A DNA stretch of 64,000 nt from Brevibacterium album DSM 18261 (GTDB lineage: Bacteria > Actinomycetota > Actinomycetes > Actinomycetales > Brevibacteriaceae). Under the pieces are notes generated by a model that ran no database searches, had not been told where the DNA came from, and was given only the letters and a program-made list of their open reading frames with translations. The stretch is taken from the NCBI RefSeq assembly GCF_000426445.1, contig NZ_AUFJ01000011.1:186001-250000 (forward strand), written 5' to 3'. This document shows, piece after piece, positions 8,482 through 19,221 of this stretch (its first letter is position 1; every line of letters starts with the position of its first letter). A program made the translations under genes and the position numbers.

Positions 8482-9471
8482 ATGCAAGAGTTCTTCCAGG
8501 ATCCCTATCACGTGTTCGAGGTCGTCTCGTCCGTGGTGCTGGTCCTCATCCTCGTCGCCGATCTGCTGCTGGTCGTCAAGCGCCCCCACGTGCCCTCGAT
8601 GAAGGAGGCCTCCCTGTGGGTGGCCTTCTACGTCACCCTGGCGCTGGTCTTCGCGGGCATCCTGTTCGCGATGGGCGATTCCCAGCACGGCGTCGAATTC
8701 CTGGCCGGCTGGCTCACGGAGTACAGCCTGAGCATCGACAACCTGTTCGTCTTCGTCATCATCATGACGGGCTTCTCCGTGCCGAAGAAGTACCAGCAGC
8801 AGGTGCTCATGGTGGGCATCATCCTCGCGCTCATCTTCCGCGGCATCTTCATCGTCGCCGGCGCCGCCGTCATCGAGCGGTTCATCGAGGTCTTCTTCCT
8901 GTTCGGCCTGTTCCTGCTCTGGACCGCCTGGCGCCAGGCCTTCAAGGAGGAGGACGCGGACTCGGAGAACGGCCTCATCCGCATGCTGCGCAAGCGCGTC
9001 AACATCACCGACGAGTACCACGGCTCCAAGCTGCGGGTGGACATCGACGGCACCAGGTACTGGACGCCGATGCTCATCGTCTTCATCGCGATCGGCTCGA
9101 CCGACATCATGTTCGCGCTCGACTCGATCCCCGCGATCTTCGGCATCACGCAGGATCCGTTCCTCGTCTTCACGGCCAATGTGTTCGCGCTCATGGGCCT
9201 GCGCCAGCTCTACTTCCTGCTGGGCGGTCTGCTGGACAAGCTCCCGTACCTGCACTACGGCATCGCCGCGATCCTCGCGTTCATCGGCGTCAAGCTGTTC
9301 CTGCACGCCCTGCACGAGTCCGACTGGTTCCCCGAGGCCTTCCGTGACAGCGTGCCGGTCATCAACACCTGGGTCTCGCTGGGCTTCATCGTGCTCGCGA
9401 TGCTCGTGGCCACCATCGCGAGCCTCGTCGCGATGCGCCGCGAGGAGGAGCGTCCGCTGCGCCGCGAGTGA
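8482..9471 (+). CDS. TerC-family integral membrane protein
   Basis: A 329-residue membrane protein with about nine hydrophobic segments. The hallmark TerC motifs are present: EYSLSIDNLFVFVIIM in the first half and GSTDIMFALDSIPAIFGIT in the second, each placing acidic residues in the membrane. Members of the family (Alx, MeeF, MeeY) export Mn2+ or support metalation of secreted enzymes; the older link to tellurite is weak here because no other ter genes are near. ATG 8482 has GAAAGG upstream. The riboswitch-like leader supports manganese control, and a strong hairpin terminator follows, so it is monocistronic. Confidence 0.92.
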   Translation: MQEFFQDPYHVFEVVSSVVLVLILVADLLLVVKRPHVPSMKEASLWVAFYVTLALVFAGILFAMGDSQHGVEFLAGWLTEYSLSIDNLFVFVIIMTGFSVPKKYQQQVLMVGIILALIFRGIFIVAGAAVIERFIEVFFLFGLFLLWTAWRQAFKEEDADSENGLIRMLRKRVNITDEYHGSKLRVDIDGTRYWTPMLIVFIAIGSTDIMFALDSIPAIFGITQDPFLVFTANVFALMGLRQLYFLLGGLLDKLPYLHYGIAAILAFIGVKLFLHALHESDWFPEAFRDSVPVINTWVSLGFIVLAMLVATIASLVAMRREEERPLRRE

Positions 9472-9489
9472 GCTGCCCCTGCACGACAG

Positions 9490-9525
9490 CAGCCCCTCCG
9501 CACCACTTCTGGTGCGGAGGGGCTG
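9490..9525 (+). terminator. Hairpin terminator after terC
   Basis: A perfect 15-bp stem (9490-9504 with 9511-9525) and 6-nt loop, 18 bases after the terC stop. It is symmetrical enough to also end minus-strand transcription from the YCII gene, whose stop is at 9561. Confidence 0.9.
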
Positions 9526-9560
9526 TGTGCGTATGCGCGCGTTGCCGTGCGTGCGGCGCT

Positions 9561-9848
9561 TCAGGCCGAGAAGGGCCCGAAGACCGGCGTCCAGCTGCGG
9601 ATCACGGTCTCCTCGATGACTCCGGCCTCGGCATAGGGGTCCTGCTGCAGGAGCGCCTCGACCTCCTCCTTCGACTCGGCCGAGAACACGAGCAGCCCGC
9701 CGGGCGTGAGCTCGTCCTCGAGCGGTCCCGCCGCGAGCAGCGTCCCCTCCTCGTAGAGGCGGCCGAGCACCTCGCGGTGCGCGGGACGGACCCCCATCCG
9801 CTTCTCGGTGTCCGGTCCGTAGACGTATGTGACGGCGAAGACGGCCAC
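9561..9848 (-). CDS. YciI-like (YCII domain) protein
   Basis: A 95-residue single-domain protein of the YCII fold (ferredoxin-like dimer). The conserved elements RPAHREVLGRLYEEGTLLAAGPL and GGLLVFSAESKEEVEALLQQDPY are visible; the early His/Asp pair of the fold's putative active site is represented by His24 and the later Asp. Its reaction is unknown in bacteria; relatives are proposed to be small dehalogenase- or isomerase-like enzymes. Start at 9848 with a GGGAGGT ribosome site. Divergent from the DUF3516 helicase, with closely packed promoter elements between them. Confidence 0.85.
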   Translation of the reverse strand: MAVFAVTYVYGPDTEKRMGVRPAHREVLGRLYEEGTLLAAGPLEDELTPGGLLVFSAESKEEVEALLQQDPYAEAGVIEETVIRSWTPVFGPFSA

Positions 9849-9864
9849 AGTGACCTCCCTGGTG

Positions 9865-9874
9865 ATCGTAGGAT
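9865..9874. promoter_or_regulatory. Overlapping divergent -10 elements, YCII gene and helicase
   Basis: TAGGAT (+, 9869-9874) points to the helicase gene; TACGAT (-, 9865-9870) points to the YCII gene; they share the TA at 9869-9870. A second minus-strand candidate, TAGGCT at 9886-9891, would give the YCII gene a longer leader that keeps its whole ribosome site, so the pairing is uncertain here. Confidence 0.4.
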
Positions 9875-9920
9875 TGGGTGGTCAGAGCCTAACCCGTCTT
9901 CCGTCTAGGAGCTGTTCCAC

Positions 9921-12437
9921 GTGCCCCGACTCGTCCCGATCCCCGAGGACTTCGCCACCGCGGACACCGTGTGGGAGGCCTTCGAGGAGCACCTGAGCGA
10001 TCAGGGCATCACCCCCTATCCCGCGCAGGAGGAGGCCATCCTCGCCGTGCTCGCCGGCGACAACGCGATCGTCGCGACGCCCACGGGCTCGGGCAAGTCC
10101 ACGGTGGCGCTGGCGGCGCTCTACTACGCGCTCTCGACGGGGCGCACCGCCTACTACACCGCACCTCTCAAGGCCCTCGTGAGTGAGAAGTTCTTCTCCC
10201 TCGTCGAGGCGCTGGGCGCGGAGAACGTGGGCATGGTCACGGGCGATACCGCCGTGAACGCGGATGCGCCGGTGATCTGCGCGACGGCGGAGATCCTCGC
10301 CAACCACGCTCTGCGCCGTGGCGCGGAGCTCGATGTCGCCCTCGTGGTGATGGATGAGTTCCACTACTTCGGCGACCCGCAGCGGGGCTGGGCCTGGCAG
10401 GTCCCGCTCCTCGAGCTGCCGCAGACCCAGTTCGTGCTCATGTCCGCCACCCTCGGCGATACGAGCGAGATCGAGCGGAGGCTCACGGAGCTCACGGGCC
10501 GGGACACCGCCTACATCGGCTCTGCGGAGCGGCCCGTGCCGCTGGAGTTCGAGTACTCGGAGAAGTCGCTGCTGGACAAGCTCGCCGAGCTGGTCCGGGA
10601 GGGCCGCGCGCCGGTCTACGTGGTGTCCTTCGTGCAGGCGCGCACCGTGGAGCTCGCGCAGTCGATCCTCAGCGCGAACCTCACGAGCCGCGAGCAGCGC
10701 GAGCGGATCGCGGAGGAGGTGCGCGGGTTCCGCTTCGGCAAGGGGTTCGGGCAGACGCTGCGGCGACTCGTCCTCGCCGGCGTGGGAGTCCACCACGCGG
10801 GCATGCTCCCGCGGTACAGGAGGCTCGTCGAGCACCTCGCCCTCGCCGGCCTGCTGAACGTGGTGTGCGGCACCGACACCCTCGGCGTGGGGATCAACGT
10901 GCCGATCCGCACCGTCCTGCTCACCTCGCTCACCAAGTTCGACGGCAGGCGGGTCCGCCAGCTGCAGGTCCGCGAGTTCCAGCAGATCGCGGGGCGGGCC
11001 GGCCGCGCGGGCTTCGATTCGGTGGGCTATGTCGTCGCGCAGGCCCCGGAGCACGAGATCGAGAACGCGGTGGCTCTGGCCAAGGCCGGGGATGATCCCA
11101 AGAAGCGGCGGAAGGTGCGGAGGAAGCAGGCGCCCGAGGGCTTCGTCGGCTGGTCGCAGCAGACCTTCGCGAAGCTGGTCGAGGGCACGCCGGAGGTCCT
11201 GCGCTCGCACATGCGGATCACGCATTCGACGATCGTCAACCTGCTCGCCCGCCCGCATGCGGGGGTGCACACGATCCGCGACTTCATCGAGCGGACCCAC
11301 GAGAGCCGCGAGCGGCAGCTCGACCTCATGCAGCGCGGGCTGCAGATCGGCAGGACGCTGCTGGCCGGGGGAGTGATCGAGCGGGTCGAGGGGACGAACG
11401 GGCGGATCGAGTACCGGCTGCATGCGGACCTCGGGCCGGACTTCGCCCTCAACCAGCCGCTGAGCCCCTTCGCGCTGGCCGCGCTGGACCTCTTCGACGG
11501 GGAGGGGCAGAGCTGGCCGATGGACGCGCTCAGCGTCATCGAGGCGACCACCCAGATCCAGTACCACATCCTCCGCGGCCAGCTCGACCGGATCAAGGGC
11601 GATGAGCTCGCAGCCCTCAAGGCCGACGGGGTGGAGTACGCGGAGCGGATGGCGATCCTCGACGAGCTCGACGTGCCCCGGCCCAACCGGGACGTGCTGG
11701 AGGAGGCCTTCGAGGCCTATGCGGCCTCGGCGCCGTGGGTGCGGGAGATCGGGATCGAGCCCAAGGCGATCGTCGCGGACATGATCGAGCAGTCGATGAA
11801 CTTCTCGCAGTTCGTCGCCTACTATGGCCTCGCGCGCGCCGAGGGCGGTCTGCTGCGGTACCTGCTCGATGTGTACCGGGGGCTCACGCAGACCGTCCCG
11901 GCCGACCGCCGCGGCGAGGAGCTCTCGCACGTCATCGCCTGGCTGGGCGATCTCGTGGTGCGGGTGGACTCGAGCCTCGTCGAGGAGTGGGAGAAGCTCG
12001 CGGACCCGGGGGAGGTGCTGGCCGAGGAGGCGCTCACCGCGCTGCGCGAGACCTTCACCTCGGACCGCCGCAGGTTCTCGGCCGCCGTCCGCAATGCGCT
12101 CTTCCACCGGGTGCTGCTTGCGGAGCGGGCCGCCTACCGGACGCTGGGGGACATGGACGGTGCCGACGGCTGGGGCGCACGCGAATGGGAGGACGCGATC
12201 GAGGACTTCTACGAGGAGTACGGGGAGCTCGGCATCGACCAGGCTGCGCGCAGTCCCCGCCTCGTGCAGATCGCGGACGGCCCCGGGGAGCGCGAATGGA
12301 CGGTCCGGCAGACGCTCGCCGATCCGCAGGGCGACCACGACTGGGCGATCACGGCGATCGTAGACCTCGACGCCTCCGATGAGGCCGGCGAGGTGGTGCT
12401 CCGCATCGAGGACGTGGGGCCGCTCACGGAGGGATAG
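9921..12437 (+). CDS. DEAD/DEAH-box helicase with DUF3516-type C-terminal region
   Basis: An 838-residue Ski2-like superfamily 2 helicase, probably an RNA helicase. Walker [10 protein letters not shown] lies near residue 55; the DEAD-box is DEFH ([14 protein letters not shown]), motif III is MSATLGD, and motifs V-VI are [13 protein letters not shown] and [13 protein letters not shown]. After the RecA domains comes a long helical region to the C terminus that resembles DUF3516, found in actinobacterial helicases of this length. GTG 9921 has AGGAG nine bases upstream. The position between uvrB and uvrA may be coincidental. It ends with TAG, unusual in this window. Substrate unknown. Confidence 0.9.
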   Translation: MPRLVPIPEDFATADTVWEAFEEHLSDQGITPYPAQEEAILAVLAGDNAIVATPTGSGKSTVALAALYYALSTGRTAYYTAPLKALVSEKFFSLVEALGAENVGMVTGDTAVNADAPVICATAEILANHALRRGAELDVALVVMDEFHYFGDPQRGWAWQVPLLELPQTQFVLMSATLGDTSEIERRLTELTGRDTAYIGSAERPVPLEFEYSEKSLLDKLAELVREGRAPVYVVSFVQARTVELAQSILSANLTSREQRERIAEEVRGFRFGKGFGQTLRRLVLAGVGVHHAGMLPRYRRLVEHLALAGLLNVVCGTDTLGVGINVPIRTVLLTSLTKFDGRRVRQLQVREFQQIAGRAGRAGFDSVGYVVAQAPEHEIENAVALAKAGDDPKKRRKVRRKQAPEGFVGWSQQTFAKLVEGTPEVLRSHMRITHSTIVNLLARPHAGVHTIRDFIERTHESRERQLDLMQRGLQIGRTLLAGGVIERVEGTNGRIEYRLHADLGPDFALNQPLSPFALAALDLFDGEGQSWPMDALSVIEATTQIQYHILRGQLDRIKGDELAALKADGVEYAERMAILDELDVPRPNRDVLEEAFEAYAASAPWVREIGIEPKAIVADMIEQSMNFSQFVAYYGLARAEGGLLRYLLDVYRGLTQTVPADRRGEELSHVIAWLGDLVVRVDSSLVEEWEKLADPGEVLAEEALTALRETFTSDRRRFSAAVRNALFHRVLLAERAAYRTLGDMDGADGWGAREWEDAIEDFYEEYGELGIDQAARSPRLVQIADGPGEREWTVRQTLADPQGDHDWAITAIVDLDASDEAGEVVLRIEDVGPLTEG

Positions 12438-12471
12438 GAACGGGCCGGGCACTTGTGTCCGTGGGGTTCAC

Positions 12472-12477
12472 TAGAGT
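12472..12477 (+). promoter_or_regulatory. -10 element for leaderless uvrA
   Basis: TAGAGT followed by seven G/C bases and GTG 12485. This placement was used to choose the uvrA start. No SOS box seen in the short gap after the helicase stop. Confidence 0.6.
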
Positions 12478-12484
12478 GGGGGGC

Positions 12485-15388
12485 GTGACTTCGCAGACCA
12501 TCTCCGCAGACGCGGCGCTCACCCTCCCGCCGGCAGACGCCCCCGCGATCAGGGTCGAGGGCGCCCGCGCGCACAACCTCAAGGACGTGTCCGTGACCAT
12601 CCCCCGTGACGCCATGGTGGTGTTCACGGGACTGAGCGGCTCGGGCAAGTCCTCGCTCGCGTTCGACACGATCTTCGCCGAGGGCCAGCGGCGCTACGTC
12701 GAATCGCTGTCCTCCTACGCCCGCATGTTCCTGGGGCAGGTGGACAAACCGGACGTGGACCTCATCGAGGGACTCTCCCCGGCGGTCTCGATCGACCAGA
12801 AGTCCACGTCGAAGAACCCCCGCTCCACCGTGGGGACGATCACGGAGGTCAACGACTTCCTCCGGCTCCTGTGGGCGCGCGTGGGCGTGCCGCACTGCCC
12901 CACGTGCGGGGAGCGGATCGAGAAGCAGACCCCGCAGCAGATCGTGGACGCGCTGCTCCAGCTGCCGGAGCGCACGCGGCTGGCGGTGCTCGCCCCCATC
13001 GTCCGCGAGCGGAAGGGGGAGTTCAAGGACCTCTTCGCCTCGCTGCTCTCACAGGGCTACTCCCGCGCCGTGGTGGACGGCGAGCAGATCCGCCTCGACG
13101 ATCCGCCCGTGCTGAAGAAGCAGTTCAAGCACTCGATCTCCGTCGTGGTCGACCGCATCGTCATCCGCGAGGGCATCCACCAGCGCCTCACCGACTCGGT
13201 CGAGACCGGGCTGGCGGCGGCCGAGGGCCGCATCGACGTGGAGCTCGTGGACGAGGGCACGGTGCGGACGTTCTCGGAGAACCTCCGCTGCCCCAACGAC
13301 CACCCCCTCGTGCTCGACGAGATCGAACCGCGGACCTTCTCCTTCAACTCCCCCTTCGGCGCCTGCCCCGAGTGCGACGGGATCGGCACCCGGCTGAGCG
13401 TGGACGAATCGCTCGTGGTCCCGGACGAGGACCTCTCGCTCACGGAGGGCGCGATAGCGCCGTGGTCCGCGGGCAAGAACGTCTCCCAGTACTTCCTCCG
13501 CATCATCGCAGGGCTCGCGGAGGAGCTCGGCTTCGACCTCACCACCCCGTGGAAGGACCTGCCCGCGAAGGCGCGCAGGGCACTGCTGGAGGGCAAGGAC
13601 TACAAGGTCCAGGTGAAGTTCAAGAACCGCTTCGGGCGGGAGCGGACCTATTCGACCGGCTTCGAAGGGGTGTACCAGTACATCCTGCGCAAGCACGAGG
13701 AGACGGAGTCCGACGCCTCCCGCGAGCGCTACGAGGCGTACATGCGCGAGGTGCCCTGCCCCGTGTGCGGCGGCGCCCGCCTGCGTCCCGAGGTGCTCGC
13801 GGTCACGGTCGGCGGCCGCTCGATCGCCGAGGTCTCCGACCTCCCCATCGACGAGGCCGCGGACTTCCTCGCCGGCCTCGAGCTGTCCTCCCGGGACGCG
13901 CAGGTCGCCGCACAGGTGATGAAGGAGATCAACGCGCGGCTGCGCTTCCTCCTCGACGTGGGCCTGGACTACCTGAGCCTCGGCCGCACCGCGGGCACCC
14001 TCTCCGGCGGCGAGGCGCAGCGGATCCGGCTGGCCACCCAGATCGGCTCCGGCCTCGTGGGCGTGCTCTACGTCCTCGACGAGCCGAGCATCGGCCTGCA
14101 CCAGCGGGACAACCACCGGCTCATCGAGACGCTCGTCAAGCTCCGGGACCTCGGCAACACCCTCATCGTCGTCGAGCACGACGAGGAGACGATCGAGGCC
14201 GCGGACTGGATCGTGGACATCGGCCCGCGCGCCGGCGAGCACGGCGGCGAGATCGTCTACTCGGGCCCCGTCGCCGCACTCACGCATGCGCCGGACTCGC
14301 TCACCGGCGACTACCTCGCCGGCCGCCGGCTCATCCCGCTCCCGGCCGCCCGCCGGCCGGTGGAGCCCGAGCGGAAGCTCACGGTGGTCCGGGCCAGCGA
14401 GAACAACCTCAAGGACGTCACGGTGGACTTCCCCCTGGGCGTCCTCACGGTGGTCTCCGGCGTCTCCGGCTCCGGCAAGTCCACACTCGTCAACGACATC
14501 CTCTACACCGAGCTCGCGAACAAGCTCAACAACGCCAAGCGCGTGCCCGGCCGCCACAAGACGGTGAAGGGCCTCGAACACCTGGACAAGGTCATCCACG
14601 TCGACCAGTCGCCCATCGGCCGCACCCCGCGCTCCAACCCGGCGACCTACACCGGCGTGTTCGACCACATCCGCCGCCTGTTCTCCGAGACGGAGGTCGC
14701 GCGCATCCGCGGCTACCAGCCCGGCCGGTTCTCCTTCAACGTCAAGGGCGGGCGCTGCGAGAACTGCAAGGGCGACGGCACCATCCGCATCGAGATGAAC
14801 TTCCTGCCGGACGTGTTCGTCCCCTGCGAGGTGTGCGGCGGCGCGCGCTACAACCGCGAGACGCTCGACGCCCGCTTCAAGGGGAAGTCGATCGCCGAGG
14901 TCCTCAGCATGCCCATCGAGGAGGCCGCTGACTTCTTCGAGGCGGTCCCCGCGATCTCCCGGCACCTGCGCACCCTGGTGGAGGTGGGGCTGGGCTACGT
15001 GCGCCTGGGCCAGCCGGCCACCACCCTGTCCGGCGGAGAGGCCCAGCGCGTCAAACTCGCCGCGGAGCTGCAGAAGCGCACCCGCGGACGCACCGTCTAC
15101 GTGCTGGACGAGCCCACCACCGGCCTCCACTTCGAGGACATCTCCCGGCTCCTGGGCGTCCTCCAGGGGCTCGTGGACAAGGGCAATTCCGTCATCGTCA
15201 TCGAGCACAACCTCGATGTCATCGCCGCTGCGGACCACATCGTCGACATGGGACCCGAGGGCGGTCGCGGCGGCGGACAGGTGGTCGCCCAGGGCACGCC
15301 CGAGGAGGTCGCACAGGTCGGGGAGAGCCACACCGGCCGCTACCTCGGGGCGCTGCTGCAGCGGAGGGCCGCCGGTGGATCCGAGTGA
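12485..15388 (+). CDS. uvrA: Excinuclease ABC subunit UvrA
   Basis: DNA-damage recognition ATPase of nucleotide excision repair. The 967-residue protein has two ABC modules. Walker A motifs are GLSGSGKSS and GVSGSGKST; signatures are [12 protein letters not shown] and [12 protein letters not shown]; Walker B regions are [13 protein letters not shown] and [13 protein letters not shown]. Zinc-binding clusters are visible as CPTC with CPND, CPEC with [12 protein letters not shown], and CENCKGDG with [13 protein letters not shown] 12485 fits the leaderless promoter; an upstream GTG at 12455 would add ten residues of poor character. The last 14 bases overlap the uvrC start, so uvrA and uvrC are co-transcribed and probably translationally coupled. 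Confidence 0.97.
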   Translation: MTSQTISADAALTLPPADAPAIRVEGARAHNLKDVSVTIPRDAMVVFTGLSGSGKSSLAFDTIFAEGQRRYVESLSSYARMFLGQVDKPDVDLIEGLSPAVSIDQKSTSKNPRSTVGTITEVNDFLRLLWARVGVPHCPTCGERIEKQTPQQIVDALLQLPERTRLAVLAPIVRERKGEFKDLFASLLSQGYSRAVVDGEQIRLDDPPVLKKQFKHSISVVVDRIVIREGIHQRLTDSVETGLAAAEGRIDVELVDEGTVRTFSENLRCPNDHPLVLDEIEPRTFSFNSPFGACPECDGIGTRLSVDESLVVPDEDLSLTEGAIAPWSAGKNVSQYFLRIIAGLAEELGFDLTTPWKDLPAKARRALLEGKDYKVQVKFKNRFGRERTYSTGFEGVYQYILRKHEETESDASRERYEAYMREVPCPVCGGARLRPEVLAVTVGGRSIAEVSDLPIDEAADFLAGLELSSRDAQVAAQVMKEINARLRFLLDVGLDYLSLGRTAGTLSGGEAQRIRLATQIGSGLVGVLYVLDEPSIGLHQRDNHRLIETLVKLRDLGNTLIVVEHDEETIEAADWIVDIGPRAGEHGGEIVYSGPVAALTHAPDSLTGDYLAGRRLIPLPAARRPVEPERKLTVVRASENNLKDVTVDFPLGVLTVVSGVSGSGKSTLVNDILYTELANKLNNAKRVPGRHKTVKGLEHLDKVIHVDQSPIGRTPRSNPATYTGVFDHIRRLFSETEVARIRGYQPGRFSFNVKGGRCENCKGDGTIRIEMNFLPDVFVPCEVCGGARYNRETLDARFKGKSIAEVLSMPIEEAADFFEAVPAISRHLRTLVEVGLGYVRLGQPATTLSGGEAQRVKLAAELQKRTRGRTVYVLDEPTTGLHFEDISRLLGVLQGLVDKGNSVIVIEHNLDVIAAADHIVDMGPEGGRGGGQVVAQGTPEEVAQVGESHTGRYLGALLQRRAAGGSE

Positions 15389-17255
15389 GTACCGCCCGCG
15401 GACGGGGGAGATCCCCACGTCCCCGGGCGTCTACCGCTTCCGCGACGAGGACCGTCGCGTCATCTACGTGGGCAAGGCCAAGAACCTCCGTCAGCGGCTG
15501 AACTCGTACTTCGCGGATCCTGCGGGCCTCCATCCGCGCACCTTCCGGATGGTCCACGCCGGTGCCTCCGTCGAGTGGACCGTCGTGGGCACGGAGGTCG
15601 AGGCCCTCCAGCTGGAATGGACGTGGATCAAGGAGTTCACTCCGCGATTCAACGTGATGTTCCGGGACGACAAGTCCTATCCGTATCTCGCGATCACCGC
15701 GAAGGACAGGTACCCGCGGGTGTTCGTCACACGCGGGAAGCGCAAGCCGGGCATCACCTACTTCGGCCCCTTCGGACAGGCCTGGGCGATCCGCGAGTCC
15801 CTCGACCTGCTCCTCAAGGTGTTCCCCGTGCGCACGTGCACCAAGGGCGTCCTCCAGCGCGCCGAGCGCAGCGGCCGCCCCTGTCTGCTGGGCTACATAG
15901 GGAAGTGCTCCGCGCCCTGTGTGGGAAGGGTGAGCGAGGAGGAGCACCGCGAGCTCGTCCGGGGCATCACGGACTTCATGTCCGGCAGCACCGGCACCAT
16001 GATCTCGGACCGCAAGTGGCAGATGGCCGCCGCAGCGGAGGTCTACGACTACGAGACCGCGGCCCGGCTGCGGGACGAGATCGCCGCGCTGGAGAAGGTG
16101 CTCGCGAAGAACGCCGTCGTGCTGTCGATGAGCGCCGACTGCGATGTCTTCGCCGTGCACTTCGACGACCTCGAGGCCTCGGTGCAGGTCTTCCACGTGC
16201 GCGGCGGCCGCATCCGCGGCGAGCGCGGGTGGATCGTCGAGCGGCTCGAGGATTCCACACCCGCGACCCTGGCCGCCGACTACCTGCGACAGGCCTATGG
16301 GGAGGTCGATCCGCAGGCGGTGCCGCCGGAGGTGCTCGTGGACACGCTGCCGGAGGATCCCGGGGCGCTCACCGCATGGCTCGAGGAGCGCCGGGGCGGT
16401 CGGCGGGTGGACCTGCGGGTGCCCGAGCGCGGTGAGAAGCGGGCGCTCATGGACACCGTCCGGCAGAACGCGGAGCAGGCGCTCACGCTGCACCGGACCC
16501 GGCGTGCCTCCGACCTCACCACCCGCAGCGAGGCCCTGCGTGAGATCCAGGAGCACCTGGAGCTTACGGAGCCGCCCATGCGGATCGAGGCGATCGACAA
16601 CTCGCACACCGGCGGCCAGGACGTCGTCGGCTCCCTCGTGGTGTTCGAGGACGGGCTGCCGCTCAAGCGCGACTACCGGCACTTCGCCGTCCGCGGGGAG
16701 GCGGCACGCGATGACACCGCCTCGATGTACGACGTCGTCTCCCGCCGGTTCACCCGGTATCTCGAGGCGCTGTCGGCCGAGGAGCCCGATGAGCGGTTCG
16801 GCTACCGCCCGTCCCTGCTGCTCGTGGACGGCGGCCCCCCGCAGGTCGCGGCCGCCCGCCGCGCCCTCGACGATCTGGGCCTCGCCCAGATCGCGGTCGC
16901 GGGGCTGGCCAAGAGGCTGGAGGAGGTGTGGCTGCCGGGGGAGGACCACCCCCTCATCCTGCCGCGCAGCTCCGAGGGTCTGTACCTGCTGCAGCGCATC
17001 CGAGACGAGTCCCACCGCTTCGCGATCGCCTACCACCGCAAGCGGCGCGGGAGGTCGAGCACAGCCTCGGCGCTCGACGGGATCCCCGGCCTGGGCCCGG
17101 AGAAGAGGAAGGCGCTGCTGAAGGAGTTCGGCTCCGTGGCCCGGGTGCGGCAGGCCGGACCGGAGGAGCTCATGCGCGTGCGGGGCGTGGGCCGCGTCCT
17201 GGCGGATACCATTCAGCGAGAGCTGGGCGGAGGGGAGACCGAAGGTGACGACTGA
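15375..17255 (+). CDS. uvrC: Excinuclease ABC subunit UvrC
   Basis: Makes the 3' and 5' incisions after UvrB binds damage. The 626-residue protein has an N-terminal GIY-YIG nuclease (GVYRF with [14 protein letters not shown]), a Cys-rich stretch ([13 protein letters not shown]) as in Fe-S-binding UvrC, a UVR motif ([18 protein letters not shown]), the RNase H-like C-terminal nuclease with [17 protein letters not shown] and [10 protein letters not shown], and a helix-hairpin-helix pair near the end ([17 protein letters not shown]). GTG 15375 is the only start that leaves the conserved TSPGVYRF region complete; it lies inside uvrA. The 3' end overlaps rapZ by 11 bp. Confidence 0.96.
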   Translation: MDPSEYRPRTGEIPTSPGVYRFRDEDRRVIYVGKAKNLRQRLNSYFADPAGLHPRTFRMVHAGASVEWTVVGTEVEALQLEWTWIKEFTPRFNVMFRDDKSYPYLAITAKDRYPRVFVTRGKRKPGITYFGPFGQAWAIRESLDLLLKVFPVRTCTKGVLQRAERSGRPCLLGYIGKCSAPCVGRVSEEEHRELVRGITDFMSGSTGTMISDRKWQMAAAAEVYDYETAARLRDEIAALEKVLAKNAVVLSMSADCDVFAVHFDDLEASVQVFHVRGGRIRGERGWIVERLEDSTPATLAADYLRQAYGEVDPQAVPPEVLVDTLPEDPGALTAWLEERRGGRRVDLRVPERGEKRALMDTVRQNAEQALTLHRTRRASDLTTRSEALREIQEHLELTEPPMRIEAIDNSHTGGQDVVGSLVVFEDGLPLKRDYRHFAVRGEAARDDTASMYDVVSRRFTRYLEALSAEEPDERFGYRPSLLLVDGGPPQVAAARRALDDLGLAQIAVAGLAKRLEEVWLPGEDHPLILPRSSEGLYLLQRIRDESHRFAIAYHRKRRGRSSTASALDGIPGLGPEKRKALLKEFGSVARVRQAGPEELMRVRGVGRVLADTIQRELGGGETEGDD

Positions 17256-18138
17256 GAACGAGACGAGACCGGACGGGATCGACGTGCTGCTGGTGACCGG
17301 CATGTCCGGAGCCGGCAAGACGACGGCGGCCCGGGTGCTCGAGGACCTGGACTGGTACGTGGTCGACAACCTGCCGCCGCAGATGATCGCCGCGCTGCTG
17401 GAGCTCGTGGGCCGTGCCGAGGGAGCGCTGCCCAAGGTCGCCGTCGTCGCGGACATCCGCGGGCGCAGCACCCAGCGCACGGACCTCGACCACGCCGTCG
17501 ACGAGTACCTCCAGCAGGGGATCATGGTCCGCGTCCTGTTCCTCGACGCGAGCGACGACGTGCTGGTGCGCCGCTTCGAGTCCGTGCGGCGCCCGCATCC
17601 GCTGCAGGGCGAGGGCACGCTGCTCGACGGCATCGCGGCCGAGCGCGAAGCGCTGGACAACCTCCGCCACCGCGCCGAGGTCGTCATCGACACCTCCGAG
17701 CTCAACGTCCACGAGCTGGGCCGGGCGGTGCGGCAGGCCTTCAGCTCCGAGGAGGAGCAGGCGCTGCGGCTCACGATCATGAGCTTCGGGTTCAAGAACG
17801 GCCTGCCCAAGGACGCCGACCACGCCGCCGATGTCCGGTTCCTGCCGAATCCCCACTGGGTGCCGCACCTGCGCCCGTTCACCGGCACGGATCGGGAGGT
17901 CGCCGACTACGTGTTCGCCGACCCCGCAGCCGGCGAGTTCCTCGACCACTACACCGCCGCGCTGAAGATCGCGGTCGCCGGCTACATCCGCGAGTCCCGC
18001 GGCTATGCGACGGTCGCACTCGGCTGCACGGGGGGAAAGCACCGCTCCGTGGCGATGGCGGAGGAGCTCGGCCGCCGCCTGCGCGAGCAGACGGAGGCGC
18101 GCATCACGGTCCGCCACCGCGACCTGGGAAGGGAATGA
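17245..18138 (+). CDS. rapZ: RapZ/YvcJ-family nucleotide-binding protein
   Basis: A 297-residue protein with Walker A GMSGAGKT at residues 19-26 and the conserved C-terminal domain (FSFGFK-type SFGFKNG, LPNPHWVPHLRPFTG, GCTGGKHRSV). In Enterobacteria RapZ guides RNase E to the GlmZ sRNA; in Gram-positives YvcJ binds and hydrolyses GTP and its task is unclear. In Actinobacteria it almost always lies with yvcK and whiA, as here. GTG 17245 has a GGAGGGGA-type ribosome site inside uvrC; the 11-bp overlap makes this the third gene of a uvrA-uvrC-rapZ-yvcK-whiA run. Confidence 0.93.
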   Translation: MTTENETRPDGIDVLLVTGMSGAGKTTAARVLEDLDWYVVDNLPPQMIAALLELVGRAEGALPKVAVVADIRGRSTQRTDLDHAVDEYLQQGIMVRVLFLDASDDVLVRRFESVRRPHPLQGEGTLLDGIAAEREALDNLRHRAEVVIDTSELNVHELGRAVRQAFSSEEEQALRLTIMSFGFKNGLPKDADHAADVRFLPNPHWVPHLRPFTGTDREVADYVFADPAAGEFLDHYTAALKIAVAGYIRESRGYATVALGCTGGKHRSVAMAEELGRRLREQTEARITVRHRDLGRE

Positions 18139-18144
18139 GCCAGC

Positions 18145-19179
18145 ATGACCGTCGAAACCGGCCGCGCCCCCAGCACGGAGGAGCTCCCTCTCTCCTTCAC
18201 GGGCGGGCGCAGCGCGCAGCGCAATGAGCCGCAGATCGTGAGCTTCGGGGGCGGGCACGGGCTCTACGCCGCACTGCGCGCCTTCCGCCTCATCACGGAC
18301 TCCCTCACCGCCGTCGTCACGGTCGCCGACGATGGCGGCTCCTCGGGCCGGCTGCGCCAGGAGATGGGAGGCCTGCCGCCCGGCGATCTCCGCATGGCTC
18401 TGGCCGCCCTGTGCGACGACGGCGAATGGGGGCGGGTCTGGCGCGATGTCATCCAGCACCGCTTCACCTCGGCCGGCCACCTCGACGGGCACGCGGTGGG
18501 GAATCTGCTCATCGCGGCGCTGTGGCAGCTCAACGACGACCACGTCGAGGGCCTCGACTGGATCGCACGGCTGCTGCGCGCGCACGGGAGGGTGCTGCCG
18601 ATGTCCTCGGTGCCGCTGGCGATCGAAGCGGACGTCGTCCCCCCGGCCGGGGGGACGCCCCAGCTCGTCCGCGGGCAGTCCGTGCTCGCGAAGACCCCGG
18701 GCCGGGTCGCGGAGGTCCGCCTCGTCCCGGGTGCGCCGCCCGCGCGGGCGGAGACCATCGAGGCCGTGGGCGCGGCGGATGTGCTCAACCTGGGCCCCGG
18801 CTCCTGGTACACCTCCGTCATGCCCCATCTGCTGGTGCCCGAGCTCGCGCATGCCATCCAGGAATCCTCCGCGCTCAAGAGCCTCACCCTGAACCTCGGG
18901 GCCGCGCCGGGCGAGACGGCGGACCTCACGCTCGTCGACCACCTGCAGTCGCTGCATCTCCACGCCCCCCGCCTGCACCTCGACTACGTGCTCGTCGACG
19001 CCGTCGCGGCGGCGAAGGAGCCCACCCTGCCGGCGATCGCGGAATCGCTGTTCGGTGCACAGGTGCGCACGCACCCGCTCACCTCGCGCCGGCCGCGCCA
19101 GCATGACAGCCTCAAGCTCGCGGCCTGCTACCGTGACATGCTGCTGGACTCGGGTCTGCTCGAGGAGGACCAGTGGTGA
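18145..19179 (+). CDS. yvcK: YvcK/CofD-like gluconeogenesis factor
   Basis: A 344-residue YvcK protein, needed in other Gram-positives for growth on gluconeogenic carbon sources and for cell-wall synthesis; it binds UDP-sugars. The Rossmann-like nucleotide site SFGGGHGLYAALRAFR and the motif VTVADDGGSSGRLRQEMGGLPPGDLR are both intact. About 30 residues of N-terminal extension precede the core. It starts six bases after the rapZ stop. The neighbour gap-pgk-tpiA block makes a central-carbon context, but a separate promoter lies before gap. Confidence 0.93.
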   Translation: MTVETGRAPSTEELPLSFTGGRSAQRNEPQIVSFGGGHGLYAALRAFRLITDSLTAVVTVADDGGSSGRLRQEMGGLPPGDLRMALAALCDDGEWGRVWRDVIQHRFTSAGHLDGHAVGNLLIAALWQLNDDHVEGLDWIARLLRAHGRVLPMSSVPLAIEADVVPPAGGTPQLVRGQSVLAKTPGRVAEVRLVPGAPPARAETIEAVGAADVLNLGPGSWYTSVMPHLLVPELAHAIQESSALKSLTLNLGAAPGETADLTLVDHLQSLHLHAPRLHLDYVLVDAVAAAKEPTLPAIAESLFGAQVRTHPLTSRRPRQHDSLKLAACYRDMLLDSGLLEEDQW

Positions 19180-19221
19180 GGCGGAGATGCTGAGATCGAC
19201 GACGGGAGACGGAAGGCGGCC

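Noticed and set aside
5557..9315. Very long minus-strand open frame (about 1250 codons) opposite uvrB and terC
   Set aside because: Only the first-encoded 139 residues at its downstream end are a real gene (osmC). The rest is low-complexity antisense sequence produced by third-position G/C in the opposite strand.
8482..9471. Tellurite resistance function for TerC
   Set aside because: No terABDEZ genes near; the leader and family evidence favour manganese.
13049..15418. Minus-strand open frame of about 790 codons opposite uvrA
   Set aside because: Antisense shadow of uvrA; no start signal and no conserved motif.
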